A DNA stretch of 64,000 nucleotides from UBA2779 sp965232615 (lineage in GTDB: Bacteria > Spirochaetota > Spirochaetia > DSM-2461): the NCBI GenBank assembly GCA_965232615.1, contig OZ246985.1, positions 1,860,001 to 1,924,000 of the forward strand, in the 5' to 3' direction. The translations under genes were made by a program, and so were the position numbers. A model generated the notes under the pieces. It was not told where the DNA came from. It ran no database searches and saw only the letters and a list, made by a program, of their open reading frames with translations. How positions within the stretch are numbered: the stretch's first letter is position 1; the number at the start of each line of letters is the position of its first letter. Shown in pieces: positions 24,723-34,241 of this stretch.

Positions 24723-26342
24723 CTAAGGAGCTGTACCGCCGTACTCGTAAGCGCCGATGTCGGGACGCCCGGTTCGCGTGTAGCCACGCGCGTCGGTTGC
24801 GGTAAGGTCTATTGCATCTCCGGGAAGAGTTGCTGTGCTGCTGGGATCCAAATCAGTAAACCAGTTTGTGCTATCCTCACTGTAGTAGAAGGTAAAACTG
24901 CCTACCGTTCCGGACCGCCGCACATACACGCCTTTGTCGATTGCGGCACTGCCATCCAGTAGCGCAATCGTCTGCACAAACCCGCCGTTATCAGCCAAAT
25001 CGTCAGCCAGCTTGGGATCCCCATTGATATTATTGGCCTGAGTCACAGTTACCAAATTCGTGCCGCCGCCAATACCGAGTCCGTCATTCGCATTATCATC
25101 GGAAGCCGCGCCGGAAGTCGCTTCTATCCCGTTCTGCACCAGGCTGTAGGCGATGGTCATGTTCTCAGCACCGCCACTTGAGTCATTGAACATGTAGATC
25201 TGCTGGCCATTGGTTGTTGGATTTGCGCCGCCTTTATTGTTCCAGAACAGCGAGTTCACGATGGTGGGGCCGCTTGCTCCATCGTTGTCGTTATACATTC
25301 CGCCGCCATGGGTTGCCGTATTGCCGGTGAACGTGACATGGCTCAGGGTGGGCGAAGAGTTATTGTTAAACATTCCGCCGCCGTAGTTTCCCGTATTGCC
25401 GGAGAACGTGACATGGCTCAGGGTGAGCGAAGAGATAACGTTATACATTCCGCCGCCGCTGTTGCTTGCCTCATTGCCGGAGAACGTGACATGGTTCAGG
25501 GTGGGCGAAGAGTTAGCGTAATTATACATTCCGCCGCCGCTGTTGCTTGCCTCATTGCCGGTGAACGTGACATGGCTCAGGGTGGGCGAAGAGTTATTGT
25601 TAAACATTCCGCCGCCATTACTCGACGTTCCATTAGCAATTGTTACTCCATAGAGCAGGGCTGTTTGGTCTATACCGTTGTTACTAAAGACACCCCTTGC
25701 ATTGTCCCCGCTTATTGTGCTCGTGTCGGTGTGTTCCCATTCATTCCATCCGCCGACTATGGCCACATGGTTTTTCATTGCGAGGGTGGCTTCCGGGATG
25801 TGTGTTCCTGACGCCAGCAGCACAAGATAAATCTTGCTTGCCCCCGCATCAGTAATACTATCCATAGTTGTCTTTACGTCTCCTGCGGCATTCTCCCAGC
25901 TGCTTGCGTCCCCACTGCCTTGCGAAGAGACATACCTGGCTACTATGACGGCACCGGCTGCATAGGGCTCAAGCACAGTCTGGACAAGCGAGCCGTATGG
26001 GCTCAGATCCGAAGGTACCGTGCCGCTTTCTATAACTGATTTCAATTTATGATGCCACGCAGCATAGAGTGTTATGCTTTCGGTTACCGACTGTTCGAAA
26101 TCATAGACGGTCTGAAAGCTGTCATCGACGTACCAGTTTACAAGGCTGTGCCCTGCCCGCTGCGGATCTTCCGGACGGGACGCTTTCCCGCCTGATTCGA
26201 CACTCTGGGATGCCACAGCGCTCCCTCCTCCGCTATTAAATGTTAGCGTATAGGTCGTGGAACTTTCTGCACCGACGCAGGAAAGCAACAGCGGTACGAA
26301 GACTGCCGACAGAACCAGAAACACTAAAAATCCTATTTTCAT
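24723..26342 (-). CDS. Surface lipoprotein with beta-helix repeats, paralogue 4 (4 repeats)
   Basis: This is the shortest paralogue, with 539 aa and four repeat units (tails NEASNS, NEASNS, NTGNY, NTATH). The signal peptide (MKIGFLVFLVLSAVFVPLLL then SC), B-repeat, beta-helix entry and C-terminal block match the others. The post-repeat region differs more (MFNDSSGGAENMTIAYSLVQ; NGIEATSGAASDD). It is first in the direction of transcription, preceded by miniature element I and AAGGAGG. Going downstream the repeat numbers are 4, 7, 7, 9. Confidence 0.85.
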   Translation of the reverse strand: MKIGFLVFLVLSAVFVPLLLSCVGAESSTTYTLTFNSGGGSAVASQSVESGGKASRPEDPQRAGHSLVNWYVDDSFQTVYDFEQSVTESITLYAAWHHKLKSVIESGTVPSDLSPYGSLVQTVLEPYAAGAVIVARYVSSQGSGDASSWENAAGDVKTTMDSITDAGASKIYLVLLASGTHIPEATLAMKNHVAIVGGWNEWEHTDTSTISGDNARGVFSNNGIDQTALLYGVTIANGTSSNGGGMFNNNSSPTLSHVTFTGNEASNSGGGMYNYANSSPTLNHVTFSGNEASNSGGGMYNVISSLTLSHVTFSGNTGNYGGGMFNNNSSPTLSHVTFTGNTATHGGGMYNDNDGASGPTIVNSLFWNNKGGANPTTNGQQIYMFNDSSGGAENMTIAYSLVQNGIEATSGAASDDNANDGLGIGGGTNLVTVTQANNINGDPKLADDLADNGGFVQTIALLDGSAAIDKGVYVRRSGTVGSFTFYYSEDSTNWFTDLDPSSTATLPGDAIDLTATDARGYTRTGRPDIGAYEYGGTAP

Positions 26343-26362
26343 ATATTCCTCCTTAATCTATA

Positions 26363-26499
26363 GGGTAGCTCTAAAAAAATAGTTTTGCAACCTTTGAATC
26401 GGGAAAACGTCCTTTTTTTCATGCTAATCAGTATAACAGTTCCAGGTTTCTTTCGGAACCCAGGTTTGGAAGATTCACGGGGGTTTTTTAGAGGTGCCC
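26363..26499. repeat. Miniature element, copy I
   Basis: GGGTAGCTCTAAAAAAATAG to TTTTTTAGAGGTGCCC, 137 bp, 21 bp upstream of paralogue 4. On the minus strand it contains TATACT, a good -10 box, but no convincing -35. It could supply the promoter for the lipoprotein. Confidence 0.8.
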
Positions 26500-26585
26500 G
26501 AAAGAGATATAATCAAAAGTTGTGGATAAGGAGAATGGTCACAGGTACGCCAGAAGCCCGAGTCTTCGAGGTTGCCCGCATATAA

Positions 26586-28616
26586 TCAGGGAACGGACAG
26601 GAGTCTGGATCGGAACGCGGGATCGGGTGCCGCTGTATTCTCAGGATACTCCGGGATATCCAGGAAAAACACTTCATCTCCAGTTGAGATGAAATCAAAT
26701 TCACCATTCCGCATAAATTCCCCCTCACTCAATGCCTCTGAAATATCAGTGATATTGACACTTCCAAGATAGTCAGAAACTGGATAATCAATTCCCTCTT
26801 CTGTCACAGCAGGACGTGCGGCCCCTTTTCGAAGAACCACAAGGGATGCATCCATATCAATACCCTGCCATCGGCCCTTATTGAGAAGCAGGGTATCTCC
26901 CTGCACATCCAGTATGGATATTCTCATAGGGATGAAGGAGGATACATCCTGAACGAGCAGGTTCAAGCTGTCTTTAACTTTTTCCTGACCAGTTCTCAAC
27001 TGTGTTACTTGAGTCACAACCTCCCCTGTTCTGCCAAGGTAGACTGTTGCGGCCGCACTGAAACTGCGTTCAGTTTCGGCGAAATTGAGTAAAATGAAAT
27101 AATCCACTGATTCACGAGCCATTCTGAAGGCCTCAGTATAGCTGTTAACTTCCCGTACTCCAGGTCGAATTCCCCCATCAAGATTGATTACGGAAATTTC
27201 AGATCTGGCATCCAACAGATTTGCAACATGAGATGCCACAGCCATACCGGCCCCTTCATGATCATGAAACAATTGTTTCTCAGGAATAATAAATACTCCG
27301 ACTTTCCAGTCCGAGGGAGGAAAGTTCCATGGGTCGTCTATACCCCAATTCTCGGCAAGACTGCTGATCTCAGAATGCTCCAGCAGATTCAGATACTTTT
27401 GAACAGAAGACTGTCTTTCAGAATCATTTTGAAGCTCAATGGTAATCGCATATAGCTCATCTCGATATTTCCCGGGGAAACCCATGAGGCGAATCAGATT
27501 GGCATATTTCAACCAGTGATCCACATTGGTACTATCGATTTTCCTTGCCCATTGGTAAGAAACTAATGCCTGCCTATAGTAATATGATTCCTCAAGCCTT
27601 TTCCCCTTATTGATATGCCAGGAGGCAGCTTCTGTACGAAATTCCATCAAGCCATCGACAGCCTGCACCAGGGGCGCTTCTCTGAAGATTCTTGTCACCT
27701 CATCATCAGGATTCTGTCTCAGCAGAAGTCTCAAAAAACCCTGGGCAGTAGATTCCCGTCCCAGATCCCTGTAGATTCTGGCTTTGAGGAACAGTAATTC
27801 AGAATTCTCATCACCTGGTATGGATTCCAGGAGGGCAAGAGCGGCTGCAGGATCTCCCCGCCTGAGAGCCATGGAAGCATTGAGAACAGCAATACGTCTG
27901 TAACGGCCATCATGGGGCCCTTGAAGCATTGCTCTGGCATGATCAAGGTGTTTGGCCACTTCATCCCACTCGTCATACAGAGCATAGTGTTCAGCAGCCT
28001 GTATCCTGAGATGTAAATCATCAGGATACAGTCTGAGAGCTTCTGTTAAAATATTCTCTCCTTGAGTTTTTTCTCTGGCATTATCGTGGAGTATGATCAG
28101 TTGTAGCAGAACTCTCAGATTCCCCGGAGAGTATTCGAGACTGCGATTATAGGCTCTGTCAGCCAGTTCCCTCCTGCCCTGTATGGCATAAACCTCTCCA
28201 AGACCCTGGTTCACCTCTGAATCATACGGTCTTCGTGTCAATAAGTCCGTATACAGAGCAATGGCTTCATCATATCGAGCAAGAGCTGTAAGGATTCTTG
28301 CTTCAATAATAATGCGCCGTTTATCCTGGGAGGTATAGCGTTTGGCGGCTGTTATTTCCCTGTATGCTTCTGAATACTCACCCAGAAGATATAAGGCCTC
28401 CGCCATGCTCAAACGGGCATCAGCATAGGATGGATTAAGCATGATCGCCATCCTGAATGAGTCAATGGCTGTGTAGTAATCATCCGATGCCATCGCCTGT
28501 TCTCCCATTCGATAGAGATCACGCTCTCTGATTTTTTCATTGGCATATAATCGATTTGTCCAGGAAAAAAAAGCGATCAGACAAAGAATAAGCAGGTGTA
28601 ATACTCTTCTATTCAC
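26586..28616 (-). CDS. TPR-repeat protein, secreted
   Basis: This protein has 676 aa from a GTG start at 28616. A short hydrophobic signal segment (VLHLLILCLIAFFSWTNRLY) is followed by about ten TPR units between residues ~30 and ~400 (e.g. DYYTAIDSFRMAIMLNPSYA, LGEVYAIQGRRELADRAYNR). A C-terminal ~250-residue domain of unknown type begins around DWKVGVFIIPEKQ. The start overlaps the CorC-like stop by 8 bp; the longer frame to 28802 lies entirely within that gene and is rejected. From memory, a TPR gene next to tlyC/CorC and ybeY also occurs in Borrelia. The role is probably periplasmic scaffolding; no enzyme motif is visible. Confidence 0.8.
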   Translation of the reverse strand: MNRRVLHLLILCLIAFFSWTNRLYANEKIRERDLYRMGEQAMASDDYYTAIDSFRMAIMLNPSYADARLSMAEALYLLGEYSEAYREITAAKRYTSQDKRRIIIEARILTALARYDEAIALYTDLLTRRPYDSEVNQGLGEVYAIQGRRELADRAYNRSLEYSPGNLRVLLQLIILHDNAREKTQGENILTEALRLYPDDLHLRIQAAEHYALYDEWDEVAKHLDHARAMLQGPHDGRYRRIAVLNASMALRRGDPAAALALLESIPGDENSELLFLKARIYRDLGRESTAQGFLRLLLRQNPDDEVTRIFREAPLVQAVDGLMEFRTEAASWHINKGKRLEESYYYRQALVSYQWARKIDSTNVDHWLKYANLIRLMGFPGKYRDELYAITIELQNDSERQSSVQKYLNLLEHSEISSLAENWGIDDPWNFPPSDWKVGVFIIPEKQLFHDHEGAGMAVASHVANLLDARSEISVINLDGGIRPGVREVNSYTEAFRMARESVDYFILLNFAETERSFSAAATVYLGRTGEVVTQVTQLRTGQEKVKDSLNLLVQDVSSFIPMRISILDVQGDTLLLNKGRWQGIDMDASLVVLRKGAARPAVTEEGIDYPVSDYLGSVNITDISEALSEGEFMRNGEFDFISTGDEVFFLDIPEYPENTAAPDPAFRSRLLSVP

Positions 28617-29397
28617 TGCTCGGAATCTCTCTGGAAACCTTAACCTGTTGGATCTTATGACCATCAAGGGATTTGATGACAAAGGTGTACCCATTCCATG
28701 TAGTTTTTTCATAACGGCCTGGAATTCTGCCGAACAGATCGAAAACAAATCCGCCAAGGGTATCAAAGTCGTCAGCAGGCATCTGGCTGCCCAGAGCATC
28801 ATTTAACTCTTCCATGTTTACCCTGGCATCACAGAGCCATTCGTTTTCACCAGCCTTGAGTATGTCTTCAACCTCATTGTCAAATTCATCCTGGATATCT
28901 CCAACGATTTTTTCAAGAATATCTTCCATTGAAATGATGCCCGATACACCTCCATATTCATCCACCGTAACAGCTATATGGGTACGCCGCTGTTTCATTT
29001 CCCGAAGCAAACTATCCAGTTTCATGCTTTCCGGAACAAAATAGGCCGGCCGGACAGCATCGGGAATGGAGATATTGCCCCCATCAACAAAAGATGTAAG
29101 AAGATCTTTTACATACAGAATTCCAATAACATTATCAATGGTATCCCTGTACACTGGAAAGCGCGAATGTCCAGATTTCATGAGGTTGGAGAGCGATTCC
29201 CCAACTCCTGTATCCTCAGGGACAAAAACTGTATCGATTCTCGGAATCATGACTTCCTTGGCGGGAGTATCTGAAAGACCCACGATGCCACGCACCATAC
29301 CCCAGTCTTCCTCATCCAGATTTTCAAGACCTTCCGATTCGATGGGAGCATCCTGCTTCCTGTATTTGCCCCGAAACCATTTCATTAAATCAATCAT
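28609..29397 (-). CDS. CorC/HlyC-type CBS-domain protein
   Basis: This 262-aa cytoplasmic protein has two CBS domains, roughly residues 40-160 (KEVMIPRIDTVFVPEDTGVG; HSRFPVYRDTIDNVIGILYV; THIAVTVDEYGGVSGIISME), and a C-terminal CorC_HlyC domain (ALGSQMPADDFDTLGGFVFD). It lacks the N-terminal DUF21 membrane domain, like E. coli CorC and spirochaetal TlyC. The family is linked to Mg/Co homeostasis, and older 'hemolysin' names are not supported by the sequence. It sits one base from the ybeY stop and overlaps the TPR gene, so they form one transcription unit. Confidence 0.9.
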   Translation of the reverse strand: MIDLMKWFRGKYRKQDAPIESEGLENLDEEDWGMVRGIVGLSDTPAKEVMIPRIDTVFVPEDTGVGESLSNLMKSGHSRFPVYRDTIDNVIGILYVKDLLTSFVDGGNISIPDAVRPAYFVPESMKLDSLLREMKQRRTHIAVTVDEYGGVSGIISMEDILEKIVGDIQDEFDNEVEDILKAGENEWLCDARVNMEELNDALGSQMPADDFDTLGGFVFDLFGRIPGRYEKTTWNGYTFVIKSLDGHKIQQVKVSREIPSSE

Positions 29398-29859
29398 TTA
29401 TGAGCTGACCGCCAGATGTCGAGTACCGGAAACAAGTTTTTCCTGAAGTGTCAGCATATTTCCCTCAAAGTCATCTCCAGGATGATCCATTCCCTTGAGG
29501 TGAAGCATGCCGTGAATGATTACCCTTCTCAATTCTTCTTCCATGGGACGGTTGAGCAACTCCGACTGCTCAGCCACCCGTTCAAGAGAGACGACAATAT
29601 CCCCGGCTTCTACGAGCTGGTTTTCCATGACTGGTATGGATTCTCCTTCACTCTGCGCAAAAGATAACACATCGGTTGCAGCATCAATGTTTCTCCATCT
29701 GTAGTTATAGCGACGCATATCCTCATTATTGGTAATAAGAAGACCAATACTCCAGGTCTCAATACCAATTCTATCAAGAACTCCTTCCATAAATAACCTG
29801 ATAGATTCCAGATTATAAGGTATTGTATCCAACGTGTTAATTATCTCGATTTCATTCAT
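29398..29859 (-). CDS. ybeY: Endoribonuclease YbeY
   Basis: This 153-aa metal-dependent RNase is involved in 16S rRNA 3'-end maturation and ribosome quality control. The zinc motif is complete: HGMLHLKGMDH (HxxxHxxxxxH). The upstream block ATDVLSFAQSEGESIPV is the conserved strand region (T-D-V-L-S-F). It overlaps the phoH stop by 4 bp. The ybeY-phoH pairing is common across bacteria, which supports the call. Confidence 0.95.
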   Translation of the reverse strand: MNEIEIINTLDTIPYNLESIRLFMEGVLDRIGIETWSIGLLITNNEDMRRYNYRWRNIDAATDVLSFAQSEGESIPVMENQLVEAGDIVVSLERVAEQSELLNRPMEEELRRVIIHGMLHLKGMDHPGDDFEGNMLTLQEKLVSGTRHLAVSS

Positions 29860-30821
29860 CGCCCTTTATTCCCATGATTCTCATAAGCATCAACAATTCT
29901 CTTCACCAATGGATGACGGACCACATCCTTTGATGTAAATCTAATAACTGCGACTTCCGCAAGATGTTCCAGTATTTCTATTGCGTCAGCCAAACCAGAA
30001 GCTCTTTTCTGCGTGAGATCAATCTGTGTAAGATCACCTGTTACTATAACTCTGGAACCTTCTCCAATACGGGTGAGGAGCATCTTCATCTGCTCGATTG
30101 TGGTGTTCTGAGCTTCATCAAGAACAATGGTACAGTTGTTGAAACTTCGCCCTCTCATGTAGGCAAGAGGAGCAACTTCCAGCTGACCATTGGATTTCAA
30201 CTGCTCAAAAAGCCTGGTGTCTATGAAAGCTTCCATGGCATCATAGAGTGGCCGGAGGTAGGGAGCAAGTTTCTGAGTGAGATCACCTGGAAGAAAACCA
30301 AGGCTTTCACCTGTTTCAACGACTGGTCTGGTCAATATGATTTTTTGTTTCTTTCTGGAGAGTAATTCAATCAGGGCATGAGCAATGGCAAGAAATGTTT
30401 TCCCTGTACCAGCCGGACCCTCACTGAAGATAAGATCTCGAGTCTTCATTTCCTGAATGTAATCCGCTTGTGTTCGACTTTGCGGATGAACTCTATAGTT
30501 TCCAAAGGGCAGATGAAGAACATTGTTCCGAAAAGCATTATTATCCTTCTGGTTTTCAGACCCCATGGAGTAGTATATGGATCTTATATGATGTTCATAA
30601 ATAACATCACTGCTCCCCGCTAATTCCAACAGTCTGTCCAGTATGCTACGGAATAACTGCCTTGATTTCTTATTCTGGGATTGTATTGTTATTTCATTAC
30701 CCTGCGAGTAGACAGGGCTGGCAAGCAGAGTGCTTATCTCTCTCAAATTACTGTCATCCGGCCCGCACAGGGTTCCCAGGAGATGGGGGTTGTCAATAAC
30801 GACTGTCAGACTGTTATTCAA
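29856..30821 (-). CDS. phoH: PhoH-family ATPase
   Basis: This 321-aa cytoplasmic P-loop ATPase has Walker A FSEGPAGTGKTFLAIAHAL (about residue 133), a Walker B region NNCTIVLDEAQNTT and the sensor-like SRVIVTGDLTQIDL. The N-terminal ~110 residues form the small domain typical of PhoH/PhoL. The family associates with RNA metabolism and YbeY; the physiological role in spirochaetes is not established. It overlaps ybeY by 4 bp and follows lptD after 42 bp. Confidence 0.93.
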   Translation of the reverse strand: MNNSLTVVIDNPHLLGTLCGPDDSNLREISTLLASPVYSQGNEITIQSQNKKSRQLFRSILDRLLELAGSSDVIYEHHIRSIYYSMGSENQKDNNAFRNNVLHLPFGNYRVHPQSRTQADYIQEMKTRDLIFSEGPAGTGKTFLAIAHALIELLSRKKQKIILTRPVVETGESLGFLPGDLTQKLAPYLRPLYDAMEAFIDTRLFEQLKSNGQLEVAPLAYMRGRSFNNCTIVLDEAQNTTIEQMKMLLTRIGEGSRVIVTGDLTQIDLTQKRASGLADAIEILEHLAEVAVIRFTSKDVVRHPLVKRIVDAYENHGNKGR

Positions 30822-30863
30822 TAAATACTCTCGACCAACCTTGAAACAATGTAGCTATATATA

Positions 30864-33800
30864 TCATTCTGAGTCAAGATTCTCTCCAAAGGATTCAACC
30901 GACCAGACATCATCTTCATACTTAGTTTTCTGGTTAAACATCGGCAATGGATTCCATTTAATATAGATGCTGAATTTTGATTTCCAGTCATAAGCCTTTG
31001 TCGTGTTATTAATAGATGGACTGCCGGAATACTCCAGTGTAACATCCCAGTTTCTTAAATGGTGAACCATGGAGAACACAAGTTTTTCCATGTTAAACTG
31101 CGAATCAAGTCGATCCTGAGGATTAAAAATATTGAACGACTTCGCCAGATCTTCAAACAGATTATACTCCTTTGTTATATTCAACTGATTTCGCCAATGA
31201 GGAAAATATAGATACATACTGCTATTAATCGCGTGAAATGAAAGTTTTATATCTAAAAACTTGTGGATTCTAAATTCCTGAGTCCACACGAATCTGAAAA
31301 CATTGTCCGTTGGTTTGGCAAGATTGATTTTCCATGAAGTATCCAATGTGGTTTTCATCTTGATTCTGTTTTTCCAGAAGGGTAAAGGATCAATTGTTCT
31401 TTTATACGAAAATTCCAGATTGGTGGCCGTGAATGCATCCTGATCTGGATCCCACTTCACTGTGTTCTTGTTCCAATTGTATGTTTTCGCATAGGAGGCA
31501 ACTAAACGAGCCTGGAAACCCCAGAATTTGAAGTTGGATTCCGCCCTGGTAAACCTTCCATTTTCAAGATCATACAAAGCAGTTTGTGAAATTGTAACTT
31601 TCTTATCCCAAAAAGTCCATGAAGCTGACATATTCAATGGATCATGGCTCCACGTTTCGTCTTTGAAAGTATTCTTCTGACTGATACTGAAATTCAATCC
31701 TTTGTATTCCAGCCCGGAACCAGCCTGTATGGAGTATTGCCTGCCCAGAGGTGGTAGATTTGTTGAGAGAGTTGAATTAATTGAAAAGATACCGACTTTA
31801 TAAATAATATTTGCCAGAGACGTGTGTTTTTTTACATCTTCGGCATTTTCAATCCATTCCAGTTGATATTCAGGATCATCCACCGTTGCATTATCCTGGA
31901 ACACATAGCTCAAAATATTGGCATCAAACTCATATTTAATATAGGAAGTGCTCAAGCTCTGTATTCCCTGAAATAATTTCAAATCGACACTGGCGCTGTT
32001 ATCCCAGAGGAATTTGGAGTATTTAAAATCTGAAAGCTTCGTTTTTTCGTCAACAATATCATCTGTGCCGTAAACCGGCCTATGAAACTGGTAATAGCCG
32101 GACAATCTTGTCGCACCGTTGACCTTTAGAAATCCCTCCCAGAGATTCATCCCATATTGAAATTTACCAGTATGTATCGTGTTTATTTTCGCGGGTTTGA
32201 ACATCTTGAAACTGACTTCTTCAGGTTTGGTCCAGGCTGTGTTTAATAATTGATCGTCCATGTAAAATTGAGAATCCAGACCATAACTGAAAGACAGATC
32301 AAGTAGTTTTGAGTTGTAAACTGTATTGTAGGCACTGATGTGGACAGGAATGTCAATGACATCGGACTCGCTGTCTGCGTCCCCGGATTTCTGTTCATTT
32401 GATTCCGTATTCTCTTCTGCTTCTTTCTTGATGCGGCTGAGAGTAAAGTTGGGTAAAGCTCCCTGGAAAGAGAATTTTATATCGGGTAATACTAGTTTAT
32501 CCGGATAGAAAAACTTCCTTGCCGGATCATATAACCTGTCTGGATTGACTGAAGAGGTAATGCTTTGATTATCCTTGTTTTTCCAGGTCAAAGATGCTCT
32601 GATTTGAGGAAAAGAAAGATTGCTGATCCAGGGACTGGCACCAGCGATATTGAATCTATATGAACCAGACAATGCCCATGACATTGAATTGGTCGTTGTG
32701 CTTTTTTCCGTGCTGTCTTCTTCACCAAGTAACAGTTTCATCCAGTCAAAGTTCTCTTTGCGATCCCCGAAATCCTGAGCAAAAAACGGATCTGAGTGCC
32801 AGGACAAACCAAGATTCCAGGTTTTATACTTGAGTTTAATCGAAGAAGACCATCGGAATGGCACTGATTCTGAACCAATATAGCTGTTATTCCAATAGAC
32901 TTTTGAAGTCGAACCTTCATTGAAATAGACACCACCAGTATCATCGATACTACGGCTCACTCCTATGGATGCGTGAAAATCCAGGCTGCCATCCTTCCAG
33001 AGTTTTGGGAATGCTCCATAGAAACCTGTAACAGCACCCAGACCTGTGTAGGCATCAAGAATATACTTCAGGGTACCAGTCTCCTTCTTCGTGTCTTCCT
33101 TCTTTTCTGTTCCCAGTTTTTTCTTCACCAGGTACAGGCCTTCACGAACCAATTCATAATCGGCACCGGCACTATCGCCAAAGCCCAGCATGGAGAAATC
33201 ATCATCATCTTCTTTCTGACCCATAAAATAGGTAGTTGTTTGAATGTAATAACCAACATTGTTGCGTTCACCGATAACGGGATTGAATAAAAGATCCCGG
33301 CCGGATTTCCAATAGAAAGGTAGGTAGAGAACTGGAATATGTCCAACAGATATTGTCGCGCTGAGAATACTCCATTCTCCAGGACCTGTTATCCATATTT
33401 TTGCAGCCTTAAAGGCATAGTCAGGATTCTCAATATCATAGCTGGAGATTGAACCATCAGTCAGCAAAAGGATATCAGTACTTGCACGTTTTATTGATTC
33501 ACCCCTGAAAAAAAACGGAACATCTTTCCCATCTATCTCTTCATGTCTCCTGGAAGTCCCATGAAAAATTATCCCTGTCCAGTCGCTCACCTCGAATGTG
33601 AGGCTATCCCCGGTAAAGATCTCTTCACGTCCTTTGTTATCCACGATGTATTCAATGTTACCAATCGCAGAAATCGTTTTTTTTTCTTCATTGAAAATAA
33701 TTGTATCGGCCTGTACCCGGTGCTTTCGGCTGAGCTTGGTGTCATTGACAACAAGGACGACATCACCACTCAATCTCACGATTGATTCAGTTTTATCATC

Positions 33801-34241
33801 TGATATTTTTACTTCAAAGTATTCACTGCGTTTTGCTGATTCAATAATAACCTGATCACCATTACCTGCGATGCTGTCACTGTCTCTTTCCAGACTTTCA
33901 ATACTGTAATGGGAGAGAAGTCGGCTTTTAAGCTGTTCAAGTCCTCCATCATAAGGCAGATTGAGAACTTTGCACCAGGCAACAAGTTCCTCCCTCCCTG
34001 AAGTTTTTATATCAACTTCAAGACTTTCCTCAATCAATCCAGGTCCCATGCTCTCATCATCACTGTCTGGACGGAGATCAGGATCTGGAGTATCTGGTAT
34101 TTCCTCACTCTGATTTTGATCCGGAAGAATTGGTTCGGTAGTTTCCTGTCCGACGAGAGAATGCATTGAAAACAGTAGAAGACCCACGACTGTTCCATTG
34201 AATAATCCTGGTATCTGAATCCATCCTGATCGCATATTCAC
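30864..34241 (-). CDS. lptD: LptD-like outer-membrane assembly protein (OstA family)
   Basis: This 1125-aa predicted outer-membrane beta-barrel protein would insert lipopolysaccharide or a related glycolipid. A signal peptide (GLFNGTVVGLLLFSMHSLVG) and an acidic linker come first. A SAP-like helical motif lies near residues 80-115 (REELVAWCKVLNLPYDGGLE, QLKSRLL). An OstA/LptA-like beta-jellyroll follows (VQADTIIFNEEKKTISAIGN; FTGDSLTFEVSDWTG). The rest is a long barrel region rich in alternating aromatic strands. The GTG start at 34241 overlaps the uvrA stop; ATG 34235 is an equally good start. As I recall it, an OstA-like gene next to uvrA is conserved in Borrelia. Whether this organism makes LPS is not shown by the window. 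Confidence 0.82.
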   Translation of the reverse strand: MNMRSGWIQIPGLFNGTVVGLLLFSMHSLVGQETTEPILPDQNQSEEIPDTPDPDLRPDSDDESMGPGLIEESLEVDIKTSGREELVAWCKVLNLPYDGGLEQLKSRLLSHYSIESLERDSDSIAGNGDQVIIESAKRSEYFEVKISDDKTESIVRLSGDVVLVVNDTKLSRKHRVQADTIIFNEEKKTISAIGNIEYIVDNKGREEIFTGDSLTFEVSDWTGIIFHGTSRRHEEIDGKDVPFFFRGESIKRASTDILLLTDGSISSYDIENPDYAFKAAKIWITGPGEWSILSATISVGHIPVLYLPFYWKSGRDLLFNPVIGERNNVGYYIQTTTYFMGQKEDDDDFSMLGFGDSAGADYELVREGLYLVKKKLGTEKKEDTKKETGTLKYILDAYTGLGAVTGFYGAFPKLWKDGSLDFHASIGVSRSIDDTGGVYFNEGSTSKVYWNNSYIGSESVPFRWSSSIKLKYKTWNLGLSWHSDPFFAQDFGDRKENFDWMKLLLGEEDSTEKSTTTNSMSWALSGSYRFNIAGASPWISNLSFPQIRASLTWKNKDNQSITSSVNPDRLYDPARKFFYPDKLVLPDIKFSFQGALPNFTLSRIKKEAEENTESNEQKSGDADSESDVIDIPVHISAYNTVYNSKLLDLSFSYGLDSQFYMDDQLLNTAWTKPEEVSFKMFKPAKINTIHTGKFQYGMNLWEGFLKVNGATRLSGYYQFHRPVYGTDDIVDEKTKLSDFKYSKFLWDNSASVDLKLFQGIQSLSTSYIKYEFDANILSYVFQDNATVDDPEYQLEWIENAEDVKKHTSLANIIYKVGIFSINSTLSTNLPPLGRQYSIQAGSGLEYKGLNFSISQKNTFKDETWSHDPLNMSASWTFWDKKVTISQTALYDLENGRFTRAESNFKFWGFQARLVASYAKTYNWNKNTVKWDPDQDAFTATNLEFSYKRTIDPLPFWKNRIKMKTTLDTSWKINLAKPTDNVFRFVWTQEFRIHKFLDIKLSFHAINSSMYLYFPHWRNQLNITKEYNLFEDLAKSFNIFNPQDRLDSQFNMEKLVFSMVHHLRNWDVTLEYSGSPSINNTTKAYDWKSKFSIYIKWNPLPMFNQKTKYEDDVWSVESFGENLDSE

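Noticed and set aside
17222..26342. Autotransporter (type V secretion) family.
   Set aside because: The repeats recall Pmp proteins, but there is a lipoprotein signal and no C-terminal beta-barrel domain.
28616..28802. Extended N-terminus of the TPR protein.
   Set aside because: This part lies entirely within the CorC-like gene in another frame, and a signal-peptide start at GTG 28616 fits better.
28609..29397. Hemolysin (TlyC) function.
   Set aside because: The sequence shows only CBS and CorC domains; nothing supports haemolytic activity.
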